Counted from the first letter of the stretch, positions 31,934 through 41,920 are shown. The stretch is DNA of 64,000 nt from Actinomycetospora sp. NBRC 106375 (GCF_030269665.1 NZ_BSTS01000005.1:186001-250000), one strand, 5' to 3'. A program made the numbers and translations. Notes: a model not told the origin generated them from the sequence alone.

Positions 31934-33339
31934 GTGCCCAGGCCGCGGCGACCGCCGCCTACATCGTCGCCGCGCTGCTCACCGTGATGAGCCTCGCCGG
32001 CCTCTCGAAGCACGAGACCGCGCGCTCCGGTGTCGCCTACGGCATCGCGGGCATGGCGGTCGCCCTCGTCGCGACCGTGGTGCTCGCCGCCCAGTCGCTG
32101 ACCGCAGGCGCCATCGCGCTGCTCGCGGTGGCCATGGTCATCGGCGGCGGCATCGGGCTCTGGCGCGCGCGGGTCGTCGAGATGACCGGGATGCCCGAGC
32201 TCATCGCGCTGCTGCACAGCTTCGTCGGTCTCGCCGCGGTCCTGGTCGGCTGGAACGGCTACCTCGAAGTGGAAGCAGTCGAGGCCGCCGGAGGCCAGAC
32301 CACGGTGGCGCCCGAGCTGCTCGGCATCCACTCCGTCGAGGTCGGTGTCGGCGTCTTCATCGGCGCGGTCACCTTCACCGGCTCGATCGTCGCGTACGGC
32401 AAGCTCTCCGGGCGGATGAAGTCCCGCCCGCTGACGCTGCCGGGCAAGAACGCGCTGAACCTCGGCGCGCTCGTGGCCTTCGGCGCCCTGACCGTCGGGT
32501 TCACGATCGCGCCCTCGCTCGGCCTGATGATCGGCATCACCGCGGTGGCCCTGGCGCTGGGCTGGCACCTCGTCGCCTCGATCGGCGGCGGCGACATGCC
32601 CGTCGTCGTCTCGATGCTCAACAGCTACTCCGGCTGGGCGGCGGCCGCCTCGGGCTTCCTGCTCGACAACACCCTGCTGATCGTCACCGGCGCGCTCGTC
32701 GGCTCCTCCGGTGCGTACCTCTCGTACGTCATGTGCCAGGCGATGAACCGCTCGTTCCTCTCGGTGATCGCGGGTGGCTTCGGCGTGGAGTCCGGGACGT
32801 CGGCCGCCGTCGAGGGCGAGCACCGCGAGGTCCAGGCCGACGACGTCGCCGAGATGCTCGCCGACGCCTCGTCGGTCGTCATCGTCCCCGGCTACGGCAT
32901 GGCGGTGGCCCAGGCGCAGTACCCCGTCGCCGACCTCACCCGTCGACTGACCGAGCGCGGTGTCGAGGTCCGCTTCGGCATCCACCCGGTCGCCGGGCGC
33001 CTGCCCGGGCACATGAACGTGCTGCTCGCCGAGGCCAAGGTCCCCTACGACATCGTGCTCGAGATGGACGAGATCAACGACGACCTCGCCGCCACGAGCG
33101 TCGTCCTCGTCATCGGAGCCAACGACACCGTGAACCCGGCGGCGATGGAGGACCCGGCCAGTCCCATCGCCGGGATGCCGGTGCTGCGCGTGTGGGAGGC
33201 CAAGGACGTCGTCGTGTTCAAGCGCTCGATGGCCGTGGGCTACGCGGGTGTGCAGAACCCGCTGTTCTTCCGCGACAACACGTCCATGATCTTCGGCGAC
33301 GCCAAGACCCGGGTCGAGGACATCCTCAAGGCGCTGTGA
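31930..33339 (+). CDS. pntB: NAD(P) transhydrogenase, beta subunit
   Basis: A 469-residue PntB. About eight or nine membrane helices (1-270) form the proton path; the soluble domain III (about 290-469) binds NADP(H), with [21 protein letters not shown], the [21 protein letters not shown] loop, [13 protein letters not shown] and [19 protein letters not shown]. All are typical and intact. It begins with a GTG overlapping the pntA stop. Its last 14 bases overlap the end of the convergent ankyrin gene. Confidence 0.96.
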   Translation: MSAQAAATAAYIVAALLTVMSLAGLSKHETARSGVAYGIAGMAVALVATVVLAAQSLTAGAIALLAVAMVIGGGIGLWRARVVEMTGMPELIALLHSFVGLAAVLVGWNGYLEVEAVEAAGGQTTVAPELLGIHSVEVGVGVFIGAVTFTGSIVAYGKLSGRMKSRPLTLPGKNALNLGALVAFGALTVGFTIAPSLGLMIGITAVALALGWHLVASIGGGDMPVVVSMLNSYSGWAAAASGFLLDNTLLIVTGALVGSSGAYLSYVMCQAMNRSFLSVIAGGFGVESGTSAAVEGEHREVQADDVAEMLADASSVVIVPGYGMAVAQAQYPVADLTRRLTERGVEVRFGIHPVAGRLPGHMNVLLAEAKVPYDIVLEMDEINDDLAATSVVLVIGANDTVNPAAMEDPASPIAGMPVLRVWEAKDVVVFKRSMAVGYAGVQNPLFFRDNTSMIFGDAKTRVEDILKAL

Positions 33340-33721
33340 GGATCGCGAGCAGGTCCTGGCGGCCGAACATCTGCGCGGTGTCGATCGCGGTGGGGTGACC
33401 CGCCCGGGGGTCGGCGCCGCCGTCGAGCAGCGCTCGCACGACGGCGTCCTCGCCCTTGAACACCGCCCCGGCGATCGGCGACTGCCCGCGGTCGTTGAGC
33501 CGGTTGACGTCGGCACCCCGCGCGACGAGCGCGGCCACGGCGTCGGCGTGACCGTGGTACGCGGCGAGCATGACGAGGGTGTCGCCGCTGTCGTTCGTGA
33601 GGTTCACCGGCACCCCGGCGTCGACGTACTGCGCGAGTGTCGCGGCGTCGCCCTCGCGCGCCATGTCGAACACGCGCGTCGCGAGCTCGCGGACCCCGTC
33701 CTCGGGTGGCGTCTCACTCAT
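33326..33721 (-). CDS. Ankyrin repeat protein
   Basis: A 131-residue protein made of about three ankyrin repeats: [46 protein letters not shown] (split over the repeat boundary), and [26 protein letters not shown]. Such repeats bind other proteins; the partner is unknown. No signal peptide. It overlaps pntB tail to tail by 14 bases. Confidence 0.9.
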   Translation of the reverse strand: MSETPPEDGVRELATRVFDMAREGDAATLAQYVDAGVPVNLTNDSGDTLVMLAAYHGHADAVAALVARGADVNRLNDRGQSPIAGAVFKGEDAVVRALLDGGADPRAGHPTAIDTAQMFGRQDLLAILTAP

Positions 33722-33748
33722 CGCGCACCAGCCTAGGTGCCGACGCAG

Positions 33749-33793
33749 CGAGGGGCGCCCTCGCTGCTCCCCCGGCAGCGAGGGCGCCCCTCG
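33749..33793. terminator. Second-family hairpin, copy B1
   Basis: Perfect 19-bp inverted repeat beginning CGAGGGGCGCCCTCGCTGC with a seven-base loop. It follows the stop of the small membrane protein gene (minus strand) and precedes the ankyrin gene. It shares the core GGCGCCCTCGCTGCT with the hairpin at 42318-42358. Confidence 0.8.
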
Positions 33794-33805
33794 GTCCGGC
33801 GCGGC

Positions 33806-34183
33806 TCAGGTCCCGGCAGGGACCCGGCTCCGCGCGCGGCTCATCATCAGGACGACGGCGACGATCGTCAGCACGACGAGCACGGCGCCCGCGGCGACGA
33901 AGGGCGGCGGCACGTCGGGCTCGAAGAAGGCGGGGACCGCCGTGAGCCCGGAGAGGATCCGCGCGACGGCCATGACCCGCAGCGCCGGCCGGCTCCCCGA
34001 CCGCGCGACGACGATCGCGGCCACCAGCGTGATCACGCCCATCACCGCGGAGAAGACGGTGACCGCCCACGGCGGCCCCTGCCCGTCGGGCTGCTGCGGG
34101 ACCAGGACGAACGCGACGTCGACGACGCCGAGGACGACGGCGAGCCAGTAGCCGATCTTGGCGCGCGTGGTGAGTGTGCTCAT
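33806..34183 (-). CDS. Small four-helix membrane protein
   Basis: A 125-residue protein with four hydrophobic segments (AKIGYWLAVVLGVVDVAFVLV, AVTVFSAVMGVITLVAAIVV, a weaker ARILSGLTAVPAFF, VAAGAVLVVLTIVAVVLMM) and a basic tail. I do not recognise a family. AGGGGG lies five bases before the ATG. It is divergent from the response regulator gene that follows and ends at hairpin B1. Confidence 0.7.
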   Translation of the reverse strand: MSTLTTRAKIGYWLAVVLGVVDVAFVLVPQQPDGQGPPWAVTVFSAVMGVITLVAAIVVARSGSRPALRVMAVARILSGLTAVPAFFEPDVPPPFVAAGAVLVVLTIVAVVLMMSRARSRVPAGT

Positions 34184-34357
34184 GACGACCCCCTGACGAT
34201 GCGCGGCCCTCCCACGGGCGGCGCGACACCGACGAGCCTGCGCGCCGGGCACACCCGGTCACAACCGTCGGGCTCCCGATCGGGTCGGGCGTCTTCCCGG
34301 GTGAACCGGGACGCCAAGGCCGGGGACACCGTGACCACGAAGTGTCACGATCGGCGC

Positions 34358-35005
34358 GTGACCAGCCCGCCGATCCGCGTGGTGCTCGCCGACGACCACC
34401 CCGTGGTGCGGCGCGGGCTCGCCGCGCTGCTCGAGTCGGTCGAGGGCATCGACGTCGTCGGGCAGGCCGCCACCGGGCGGGAGGCGGTGCGCGAGGCCCA
34501 GCTGCTCGCCCCCGACGTCGTGCTCATGGACATCCGGATGCCCGATCTCGACGGCGTCGAGGCGAGCCGTCGCATCGCCGCGTCGAGCCCGGGGGTCGCC
34601 GTCCTCGTGCTCACGATGCACGACGACGACGAGACCGTGGTGGCCGCGCTGCGTGCCGGCGCGCGCGGCTACCTGCTCAAGGGCGCCGACCAGGACGAGA
34701 TCCGGCGCGCGGTCCACGCCGTGGTGGCCGGGGAGATGATCGTCGCGCCCACCGCCGCCGCGCACGTGCTCGCCCGGCTCGCCGGCACCACCCCGGCCCC
34801 CTTCGCGGACCTCACCCCGCGCGAGCGCGACGTCCTCACCGCCATGGCCCGGGGGCGGCGCAACGGGGCGATCGCGACCGAGCTCGGCCTCGCCGCCAAG
34901 ACCGTCGGCAACCACGTGTCGGCGATCCTCACCAAGCTCGGCGTCGAGACCCGCGCCGAGGCCGCGGCGAAGGCCCGCGCGGCGGGGCTGGGCGGCCCGG
35001 GATGA
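34358..35005 (+). CDS. NarL/FixJ-type response regulator
   Basis: A 215-residue regulator. The receiver has Asp12/Asp13 (VLADDHPVVRRG), phospho-acceptor Asp58 (VVLMDIRMPDLDG) and Lys in GYLLKGADQ. The LuxR helix-turn-helix is LTPRERDVLTAMARGRRNGAIATEL. The GTG at 34358 matches the usual N terminus; another in-frame GTG lies at 34331. The gene overlaps the kinase gene by ATGA, so the pair is co-translated. Confidence 0.93.
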   Translation: MTSPPIRVVLADDHPVVRRGLAALLESVEGIDVVGQAATGREAVREAQLLAPDVVLMDIRMPDLDGVEASRRIAASSPGVAVLVLTMHDDDETVVAALRAGARGYLLKGADQDEIRRAVHAVVAGEMIVAPTAAAHVLARLAGTTPAPFADLTPRERDVLTAMARGRRNGAIATELGLAAKTVGNHVSAILTKLGVETRAEAAAKARAAGLGGPG

Positions 35006-36915
35006 CCGGCGCCGGCGTGCTGCGGCGCCCGGGGGCGATCGGCCGTCCGACCGTCGTCGAGGTCGTCGGGGTCCTCGTGACGGTCGCGGCGGCGGTGCTG
35101 GTCGTCGCCCGACCACCCGTGACGGTGATCGGCGCGGCGTGGGCGCTCGGCGCGCTGGTGCTGGGCGCGGCGTGCGGGGCCGCGGCCGTGGTCGTGCGGC
35201 GCGGCGGCGGGAACCGGCGGGTCGTCGCGTGGATCGCCGTCACGGGCTGCTCGCTGCTCGTCCTCGCCGTGCTCGAGGCCGCGACCGACCGCGACCCCGC
35301 GGTGATCCCCCTCGAGCAGCGGTGGCTCGCGGTGGTCCTGACGCTCGTGCTGCCCGGGCTCGCGCTGACCTTCCCCTCGGGGCGGCTCGAGCACCTCGCC
35401 GGACGGATCGCCGCCCTGGTCACCGTGGTCGGCGGGGCCGTCCTCGTCGCCGACCCCGAGGGTCCCGCCGGCCTCCCGGCGGCGATCGTGGTCGTCACCG
35501 CGGTCGCGGCCGCCGTGTGGGTGCGCAGCGAGCGGGCCCGCGACCTCGACCGCGAACGCGTCCTGTGGCTGCTGCTCGGCGCGGGGGCGGCGGCCGTCGT
35601 CGGCGGGCACCTCGTCTTCGCGGCCCAGGAGTTCTCCGGCACCGTCGCCGACACCGTCCTCCTGACGCTCACGCTGCTCTGCGGGCTGGCCGTGCCGGTG
35701 ACGCTGGTCGTGGCGCTCCTCGCCCCCCGCGCGACCGACGTGCGCGCGCTGATCGCGAAGGTGGCGGCGTCGGTCGTCATGGTCGACCTCACCCTCGGCG
35801 TCTTCGTCGGCGCCCAGGCCGTGGTCACGCTGGCGACCGGCGCGCCGCCGTCGCGGCTGGTGACCGCGCTGCTGTGCGTCGCGGTCGCGGCCGGCTTCCA
35901 CCCGGCCTGGCTGCAGGTCCGCGACACCCTGGACCAGGTGCTCTTCGGCGGCCGCCCCGACCCGGTCGGGGTCGTCACGACGCTGGGCGACGAGTTCCGC
36001 CGCGGCGGCGGTCCGCAGCAGTGGCTCGACGCGTTGCGGGCGTCGGTGGACCTGCCGTCGGTCGCCCTGCGGCACGGCGACGAGATCGTGGCGTCCTCCG
36101 GCGTCGCCGACGGGGCGGTGACGACCATCCCGCTCCAGGCCGGGGACGACCACGTCGGCGACCTCGTCGTCGGCCTGCCCGAGCACCACCGCGAGCTGCC
36201 GCGGGCGACCGACGCCGTGCTGCGCCTCGCCGCCGGCCCGCTGGCCCGCGCCCTGCAGAGCGCGCGGCTCGCCGACGAGCTGCGGGAGTCCCGCCGCCTC
36301 GTCGTGCTCGCCGCGGAGGAGGAACGGCGACGGCTGCGGCGCGACCTCCACGACGGGCTGGGTCCGGTGCTCGCCGGCGTCGCCTACACCGCCGACGCCG
36401 CCCGCAACGTCGTCGCGTCGCGCCCGGACCGGTCGGCGGAGCTGCTCGCGACCCTGCGCGAGGACGTCGCCGGCGCGATCGGGGAGGTCCGGCGCCTCGT
36501 GCACGACCTGCGGCCCCCGGTGCTCGACCAGCTCGGCCTCGTCGCCGCCGTCCGCCAGCAGGCCGAGCGCGTCACCCAGGACGCCGACGGGCCCACGGTG
36601 ACCGTCCGGGCCGACGCCGTCGGCGCGCTGCCGGCCGCCGTCGAGGTCGCGGCGTACCGGGTCGTGTCGGAAGCGGTGCTCAACGTCGTGCGCCACGCAC
36701 GGGCGCGGACCGCCGAGGTGACGGTGTGCCGCGAGGACGGGGTGCTCGAGCTGCTCGTCGCCGACGACGGGCCCTCCGGGGCGGCGTGGACACCGGGCGT
36801 CGGGCTGACCTCGATGCGCGAACGCCTCGAGCAGCTCGGCGGCGTGCTGGAGGCGGACGCGACGACCGCCGGCGGCCGGGTCCACGCGCGGATCCCGGTG
36901 CCTGGCCTCATGTGA
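35002..36915 (+). CDS. Sensor histidine kinase (HisKA_3 type) with multi-pass membrane sensor
   Basis: A 637-residue kinase. Residues 15-290 hold about eight membrane segments; a GAF-like soluble region (about 330-420) follows. The phospho-acceptor helix is EEERRRLRRDLHDGLGPVLA and the ATPase domain has a degenerate N box (VVSEAVLNVVRHARA), VADDGPSG and GVGLTSMRERLEQLGG. The architecture is like actinobacterial LiaS/DesK-type kinases. The start overlaps the regulator stop. The TGA stop (36913-36915) lies within hairpin A3. The signal is unknown. Confidence 0.93.
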   Translation: MTGAGVLRRPGAIGRPTVVEVVGVLVTVAAAVLVVARPPVTVIGAAWALGALVLGAACGAAAVVVRRGGGNRRVVAWIAVTGCSLLVLAVLEAATDRDPAVIPLEQRWLAVVLTLVLPGLALTFPSGRLEHLAGRIAALVTVVGGAVLVADPEGPAGLPAAIVVVTAVAAAVWVRSERARDLDRERVLWLLLGAGAAAVVGGHLVFAAQEFSGTVADTVLLTLTLLCGLAVPVTLVVALLAPRATDVRALIAKVAASVVMVDLTLGVFVGAQAVVTLATGAPPSRLVTALLCVAVAAGFHPAWLQVRDTLDQVLFGGRPDPVGVVTTLGDEFRRGGGPQQWLDALRASVDLPSVALRHGDEIVASSGVADGAVTTIPLQAGDDHVGDLVVGLPEHHRELPRATDAVLRLAAGPLARALQSARLADELRESRRLVVLAAEEERRRLRRDLHDGLGPVLAGVAYTADAARNVVASRPDRSAELLATLREDVAGAIGEVRRLVHDLRPPVLDQLGLVAAVRQQAERVTQDADGPTVTVRADAVGALPAAVEVAAYRVVSEAVLNVVRHARARTAEVTVCREDGVLELLVADDGPSGAAWTPGVGLTSMRERLEQLGGVLEADATTAGGRVHARIPVPGLM

Positions 36916-36953
36916 GCGGTTTCCTACGTCACGGGGTCAGGAACCGCTCACAT
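36910..36953. terminator. GTGAGC-type hairpin, copy A3
   Basis: Arms ATGTGAGCGGTTTCCT and AGGAACCGCTCACAT pair with one bulged T around a 13-base loop. The stop codon of the sensor kinase is within the left arm; the convergent phosphodiesterase gene ends four bases beyond the right arm. Likely bidirectional terminator. Confidence 0.8.
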
Positions 36954-36957
36954 GCCG

Positions 36958-38139
36958 TCAGGCGCCCCGGGCGAGGAGGAAGGGCACCTTCTGCTCGGCG
37001 TCGGTGAGCGACCCGTGGTGTCCGACGAGCGCGGTCTCCATCGGCTCGATCCGCGAGCGGACCAGCGTCCAGTTCCCCTGCGCCGCGGCGACGACGTCGC
37101 CGATGCGCCCCCGGGCGGCGTCGGTGACCTTCGGGCCGAACCACCCGTCGTCGATCGCCTCGTCCCGGCTGCGGACCCAGGCCGCGTCGCCGAGCTCGGC
37201 GCGCCAGGCGGCCACGACGTCGTCGAGCGCCCCGTCGGCGACGAAGACGTGCCGCACCCGCGCCTCGCCGGCCAGGCGACGCACGCCGGTGAGCAGGGCG
37301 GGGGTCGTGTCGAGGTCGATGCGCCAGCCCGCGTCGGTGCCGACCATGCCGTGGTCGGCGACGACGGCCAGCACGGTGTCGGCGGGCAGCTCCTCGGTGA
37401 TCGCCGCGACGAGCCGGTCGACCACCGCGAGCTGGAGCAGCCACGGCCGCGAGCCCGGGCCGTGCGCGTGGCCGATCATGTCGAGGTCGCCGTGGTAGGC
37501 GTAGCAGAACGCCCGTTCCTCGGCGGAACCCGTGGCGAGGGCGTCGAGGACCTCGGCGCCGAGGTCGCCCAGCGCCGACACCCCGTGGAACCGCCCGCCC
37601 CGCAGCGCGGCCCGCGTGAGCCCCGAGCGGCGCTGGATCTCCGGGGCGACCGTCGTCACCGCCACCCCCGCCCGCGCCGCGCGCTGCAGCACCGTCGGTG
37701 CGGACTGCACCTGCTCCGGCGGCAGCTCCCGGCGCAGGTCGACGGGGTCGGTGGCGCCGTGGGCGCACCAGCGCAGGGTGTTGAGGACGACGTCCGCCGG
37801 CCCGGTCGGGTCGTCCAGCGGCGGCACGCCCATGCTGTAGCCGACGATGCCGTGCTCGCCCGAGGGCAGGCCGGTGCCCAGGCTCGTGACGCTGACGGCG
37901 GTGGTCGCCGGGAACCCGGCGTCGAGGACGCGCCCACGCGCCGCGAGCTCGGCGAGCGCCGGGGCCCGCTCCGCGTGGGCGTCGAGCAGTGTCGCGCCCA
38001 GCCCGTCGACGAGCAGCAGCGCGACCCCGCGGGCCGCGCCGACGCCGAGGGTGTCGTCGAACCCCTCGACGCCGAGCGCGGCCGCCAGCGAGGGCGAGAC
38101 GTCGGCGAGCGTGCCGGCGGCCGGCCCGTCTGCGGTCAT
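36958..38139 (-). CDS. Alkaline-phosphatase-fold phosphodiesterase/nucleotide pyrophosphatase
   Basis: A 393-residue enzyme of the type I phosphodiesterase/nucleotide pyrophosphatase family. The metal site appears as VDGLGATL (Asp), the Thr nucleophile in FPATTAVSVTSLGTG, YHGDLDMIGHAHGPGS (Asp, His), VADHGMV (Asp-His) and the late His of GHHGSL. It would hydrolyse phosphodiester or pyrophosphate bonds. No signal peptide is seen, so it may be cytoplasmic. It lies next to the mctP pair on the same strand with about 20 bases between, so read-through from mctP is possible. Confidence 0.9.
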   Translation of the reverse strand: MTADGPAAGTLADVSPSLAAALGVEGFDDTLGVGAARGVALLLVDGLGATLLDAHAERAPALAELAARGRVLDAGFPATTAVSVTSLGTGLPSGEHGIVGYSMGVPPLDDPTGPADVVLNTLRWCAHGATDPVDLRRELPPEQVQSAPTVLQRAARAGVAVTTVAPEIQRRSGLTRAALRGGRFHGVSALGDLGAEVLDALATGSAEERAFCYAYHGDLDMIGHAHGPGSRPWLLQLAVVDRLVAAITEELPADTVLAVVADHGMVGTDAGWRIDLDTTPALLTGVRRLAGEARVRHVFVADGALDDVVAAWRAELGDAAWVRSRDEAIDDGWFGPKVTDAARGRIGDVVAAAQGNWTLVRSRIEPMETALVGHHGSLTDAEQKVPFLLARGA

Positions 38140-38160
38140 GACGTCGGAGTATGGCCCGAT

Positions 38161-39822
38161 CTACACGCTCGAGACCGTCTCCGGCGTCGTCGACTCCGGG
38201 ACGCGTGTCGCGTGGTAGTCGGAGACGGCGGTGTGGTCGCGGCCCTCGGCCGTCTTCGCCGCGCGGAGCACGAGGGTGGCGACGACGGCCACGACGATGT
38301 TGAGGATCAGCGCCACGAACCCGACGTAGATCTGCACCTTGGAGCCGTCCCAGGGCGCCCACCCGAAGAACGACAGCTTGTCCAGCGCGAGCGCCGAGCC
38401 GCCGAAGTGCTGCTTGCCGTTCGACGGGTTGGGGATCTGGTAGAGCAGGTACATCCCCCACGCCATGCCGGCGACCCAGCCGGCGACCAGGGCCCAGCGG
38501 TGGAACCAGCGGGTGTAGAGCGCGATCGCCACCGCCGGCAGCGTCATCAGGATGATCACGCCGCCGATCAGCTGGAGGTCGACCGAGAACTGCGGGTCGA
38601 TCAGCACGATGAACAGCACGGCGCCGACCTTGACCACCAGCGACGCGAGCTTGGCCTGACGGGCCTCCTCGCGCGGGGTGGCGTCGCGACGGAGGAACTC
38701 CTTGTAGATGTTGCGGGTCCACAGGTTCGCCGCGGCGATCGACATGATCGCGGCGGGCACGAGCGCCCCGATGCCGATCGCGGCGAACGCGATGCCCGCG
38801 AACCACGACGGGAACTGGGTGTCGAACAGGACCGGCACGATGGTGTTCGAGTCCCCCCGCCCGGTGGAGCCGTTGACGATCGGCTTCACCCCGGCCGCGA
38901 TCGCGACGTAGCCGAGCAGCGCGAGCAGGGCCAGCAGGAACGAGTACGCCGGCAGCGCCGCCATGTTGCGCCGGATCGTGCCGCGGCTCTGGCTGGAGAG
39001 CACGCCGGTCACCGAGTGCGGGTAGAGGAACAGCGCCAGCGCGCTGCCGAGGGCGAGCGTCGCGTACTGGAGCTGGTTGTTCGCCGTGAGCAGGATCGAG
39101 CCCGCCGGCTGGCCCGTGGAGGGCGAGGGCTGCGAGAGCTTCGCCTGCCCGGCGTCGAAGATCGTCGCCCAGCCGCCGAGCTTCAGCGGCAGGTAGATGA
39201 TCGCGACCAGGATGACGATGTAGATCAGCAGGTCCTTGACCACCGCGATGAGCGCCGGCGCCCGCAGACCGGACTGGTAGGTGTAGGCCGCGAGCACGAC
39301 GAACGCGACGAACAGCGGCGCGTGGCCCCAGAACCCGCTGCCGTTGAGGCCGATGGTGCGCAGCACGGCCTCGAGCCCGGCGAGCTGCAGGGCGATGTAG
39401 GGCATCGTCGCGACGATCCCGGTGATCGCGATCAGCAGCGCCAGCAGCGGGGAGTCGTAGCGTCCGCGCACGAAGTCCGCCGGCGTCACGTAGCCGTGCA
39501 CCCGCGAGACCGACCACAGCCGCAGCAGCGGCAGCATGACCAGCGGGAACGCGATGATCGTGTAGGGCACCGCGTAGAAGCCGAGCGCGCCGGAGGAGAA
39601 CAGCAGCGCCGGGATCGCGACGAACGTGTAGGCGGTGTAGAGGTCCCCGCCGAGCAGGAACCACGTCACCCACGAGCCGAACTTCCGCCCGCCCAGGCCC
39701 CACTCGTCGAGGTGGTTGATGTCCGCCGCCCGGCGCCACCGGCTCGCCAGGAAGCCCATGGCGGCGACGGCGAGGAAGAGCAGCGTGAAGATGACCAGCT
39801 CGACGGTCTGCGTGCCGCTCAC
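38161..39822 (-). CDS. mctP: Monocarboxylate permease, sodium:solute symporter family
   Basis: A 553-residue membrane protein with about 13 helices of the SSS family. The start TQTVELVIFTLLFLAVAAMG, EWGLGGRKFGSWVTWFLLGG, AYTFVAIPALLFSSGALGFY and GYVTPADFVRGRYDSP are typical of MctP-type carriers for acetate, propionate, pyruvate or lactate. The preceding DUF3311 gene is the usual partner and overlaps it by GTGA, which also fixes the GTG start at 39822. Uptake of short carboxylates would feed prpE and pckG elsewhere in the window. Ion dependence cannot be read here. Confidence 0.9.
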   Translation of the reverse strand: MSGTQTVELVIFTLLFLAVAAMGFLASRWRRAADINHLDEWGLGGRKFGSWVTWFLLGGDLYTAYTFVAIPALLFSSGALGFYAVPYTIIAFPLVMLPLLRLWSVSRVHGYVTPADFVRGRYDSPLLALLIAITGIVATMPYIALQLAGLEAVLRTIGLNGSGFWGHAPLFVAFVVLAAYTYQSGLRAPALIAVVKDLLIYIVILVAIIYLPLKLGGWATIFDAGQAKLSQPSPSTGQPAGSILLTANNQLQYATLALGSALALFLYPHSVTGVLSSQSRGTIRRNMAALPAYSFLLALLALLGYVAIAAGVKPIVNGSTGRGDSNTIVPVLFDTQFPSWFAGIAFAAIGIGALVPAAIMSIAAANLWTRNIYKEFLRRDATPREEARQAKLASLVVKVGAVLFIVLIDPQFSVDLQLIGGVIILMTLPAVAIALYTRWFHRWALVAGWVAGMAWGMYLLYQIPNPSNGKQHFGGSALALDKLSFFGWAPWDGSKVQIYVGFVALILNIVVAVVATLVLRAAKTAEGRDHTAVSDYHATRVPESTTPETVSSV

Positions 39823-40094
39823 TGCTCGCCCTCCTCGTCGACGTGCCGGGTCAGGCGGTGGACCGCGACCGTGCAGAGGATGCCGACCGGGATCACGAGC
39901 AGCTGGAACCAGTAGAAGAACGGCATCCCCGCGAGCGTCGGCTCCTCGCTGTTGAACAGGAACGGCAGGATCGAGATCAGCGGGAGGAGCAGCAGCAGGT
40001 TGACCGGGCGGAAGCGCACGTCGGTCCAGCCCCGTGGCGGTGACTCCTCCGCGGGGTTCGCGGATTCCCCGGGTGGTGGGGCGGACGTCGTCAT
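39819..40094 (-). CDS. DUF3311 small membrane subunit of the mctP transporter
   Basis: A 91-residue protein with two membrane helices (VNLLLLLPLISILPFLFN and MPFFYWFQLLVIPVGILCTV) after a Pro/Glu-rich cytoplasmic start, matching DUF3311. It is the regular partner of MctP-type permeases. GAGGAGG lies eight bases before the ATG. Its stop overlaps the start of mctP, so the two are co-translated. Confidence 0.9.
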   Translation of the reverse strand: MTTSAPPPGESANPAEESPPRGWTDVRFRPVNLLLLLPLISILPFLFNSEEPTLAGMPFFYWFQLLVIPVGILCTVAVHRLTRHVDEEGEQ

Positions 40095-40138
40095 CGCTCT
40101 GACCTCCTCGTCGAGTGCCGCTCACGCAGCGTCGAGCA

Positions 40139-40168
40139 ATGGTAGGCCCGATGTGACGTCGGGGTGAA
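40139..40168 (-). promoter_or_regulatory. Likely promoter of the DUF3311-mctP operon
   Basis: On the minus strand TTCACC (40168-40163) and TACCAT (40144-40139) are 18 bases apart, a plausible -35/-10 pair about 45 bases before the DUF3311 ATG. A GlnR- or Crp-like site is not seen. Confidence 0.4.
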
Positions 40169-40306
40169 GCGCTTGCGCGACTCTCAGTCCGATGACGGCT
40201 CCGGAGGGTCAGGACGACGGACCGCGCCACCGACCGTTGTGCGCGGTGCCCGGGCGGGTCAGGAAGCCCTGGACGTCGCGGCACGGGGAGGTCGAGGCTC
40301 GACGGC

Positions 40307-41872
40307 GTGGCGGGGGAGCCGGAGACCGGGGCGTGGTGGGAGGCCCGCGCCCGAGAGCGGCATCGAGCCGTCGACTACGCGGGCTCCCTGGACGCCTACG
40401 AACGCGCCTACGACGCCTACCGCCGCGAGGGCGAGCTGCTCGCGGCGGCGCGGGCGGCCCGGACGGCGGGGTGGTTCCGCGGGTCGGTGTTCGGGGAGTG
40501 GGCGGTCCACCGCGGGTGGGTGGGCCGGGCACGGGCCCTGGTGGAGCAGGCCGGCGAGGACCCCGACGGGCACGGCTGGCTCCTGCTCGCGCGCGCCCAG
40601 GAGGGTGACGACCTCGCCGCACAGCGCGATCTCTACCGCCGCGCGATCACGACGGCCCGGAGCGTGCGCGACGCCGACCTCGAGTGCGAAGCGCTCGGGT
40701 CGCTCGGGATCATGCTCGTCTTCTCGGGGCTCGTGGCCGACGGGATGGCGCTGCTCGACGAGGCCCTCGGTGTGCTGTGCGCCGACGAGGTGATCGACCT
40801 GTCGGTCGTCGAGGGTGTCTTCTGCGGGCTCTTCCACGCCTGCGAGCGGACCTCCGACGTGGGCCGCGCCGAGGAGTGGCTGCGAGCGGCCGACGGCGTG
40901 GTGCGCCGCCGAGGGCTGGTCGCCGTCGGCGGGTACTGCCGCGCCTACTACGGCGGCCTGCTGATCCGTGCCGGGCGCTGGGAGGAGGCGGACGCCGAGC
41001 TGGGCAGGGCGGCCGAGGTGCTCGCGGGGCGCAACCCGAACATGCGCGAGCTCGTGCTGTGCCGCCTCGCCGAGCTCCGGGTCGGGCAGGGCCGGATCGA
41101 GGAGGCGGCCGTCCTCCTCGACGGGCTCGACCACCACGAGGACGCCGTGCGCCCGCTCGCCGGCGTGCACCTCGCGCGTGCCGAGATCGACCTCGCGCGC
41201 GACGTGCTGGGCCGCGCGCTCGGCGGCGGTGGCCTCGACGACGTCGCGACCGGCCGACTGCTCGCGCTCCTCGTCGGGACCGAGCTGATGGGCGGCGACC
41301 CCGGGGCCGCCCGCGACGCCGCTGCCGCGCTGGCGGCGACGGCAGCGCAGAACCCGGCCGCGACGGTGCTCCCGGGGCTCGCCGCGCAGGCGCGCGGGAG
41401 GTTGTGCCTGGCCGACGGGAACGCCGACGGTGCCCGGGTGTGCCTGCACGAGGCCGTGACCGTCTTCGCCCGCACGCGGCTGCCGCTCGAGGCGGCCCAG
41501 GCCCGCCTCGAGCTGGCCGGCGCTCTCGCCCCGGCCTCCCCGACCGCCGCGATCGCCCAGGCCCGGGCCGCGCTCGTCACCGCGGACCGCCTGTGCGCCC
41601 GTCCGCTCGCCGACACCGCGTCGGCCCTGCTGCGGACGCTCGGTGTCGCCACCCCGGCTGGTGGACGTCGTGCCACGGTCCTCACCGATCGCGAGCGCGA
41701 GGTCCTCGTCCTCGTCGGGCACGGGCTGTCGAACGGCGAGATCGCCGAGCGCCTCGTGATCAGCGGCAGGACCGTCGAGCACCACGTCGGGCGGATTCTC
41801 GCCAAGCTCGGGCTCACCAGCCGCGCCCAGGCCGTCGCGCACGCCGCACAGGTGGGATCCGGGCCCGGATAG
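40307..41872 (+). CDS. LuxR family regulator with TPR-like repeats
   Basis: A 521-residue regulator. Residues 10-440 are helical repeats of TPR type (RHRAVDYAGSLDAYERAYDA, ARTAGWFRGSVFGEWAVHRG, AEEWLRAADGVVRRRGL, RAGRWEEADAELGRAAEVL). The C-terminal LuxR helix-turn-helix (about 455-515) reads LTDREREVLVLVGHGLSNGE with SGRTVEHHVGRILAKLGL. There is no receiver domain and no ATPase domain. The GTG at 40307 has GGGGAGG rather far upstream, so the start is uncertain. A SnoaL-like gene follows about 50 bases downstream and may be a target. Confidence 0.88.
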   Translation: MAGEPETGAWWEARARERHRAVDYAGSLDAYERAYDAYRREGELLAAARAARTAGWFRGSVFGEWAVHRGWVGRARALVEQAGEDPDGHGWLLLARAQEGDDLAAQRDLYRRAITTARSVRDADLECEALGSLGIMLVFSGLVADGMALLDEALGVLCADEVIDLSVVEGVFCGLFHACERTSDVGRAEEWLRAADGVVRRRGLVAVGGYCRAYYGGLLIRAGRWEEADAELGRAAEVLAGRNPNMRELVLCRLAELRVGQGRIEEAAVLLDGLDHHEDAVRPLAGVHLARAEIDLARDVLGRALGGGGLDDVATGRLLALLVGTELMGGDPGAARDAAAALAATAAQNPAATVLPGLAAQARGRLCLADGNADGARVCLHEAVTVFARTRLPLEAAQARLELAGALAPASPTAAIAQARAALVTADRLCARPLADTASALLRTLGVATPAGGRRATVLTDREREVLVLVGHGLSNGEIAERLVISGRTVEHHVGRILAKLGLTSRAQAVAHAAQVGSGPG

Positions 41873-41920
41873 GGGCGCGCCCCGATGTCCCTTCCGCGCG
41901 ATCGGCCCACCGTCGGTCCC

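Noticed and set aside
36929..39739. A 936-codon minus-strand frame over the phosphodiesterase and mctP genes
   Set aside because: Shadow frame; the real genes are in other frames with membrane helices and metal-site motifs.
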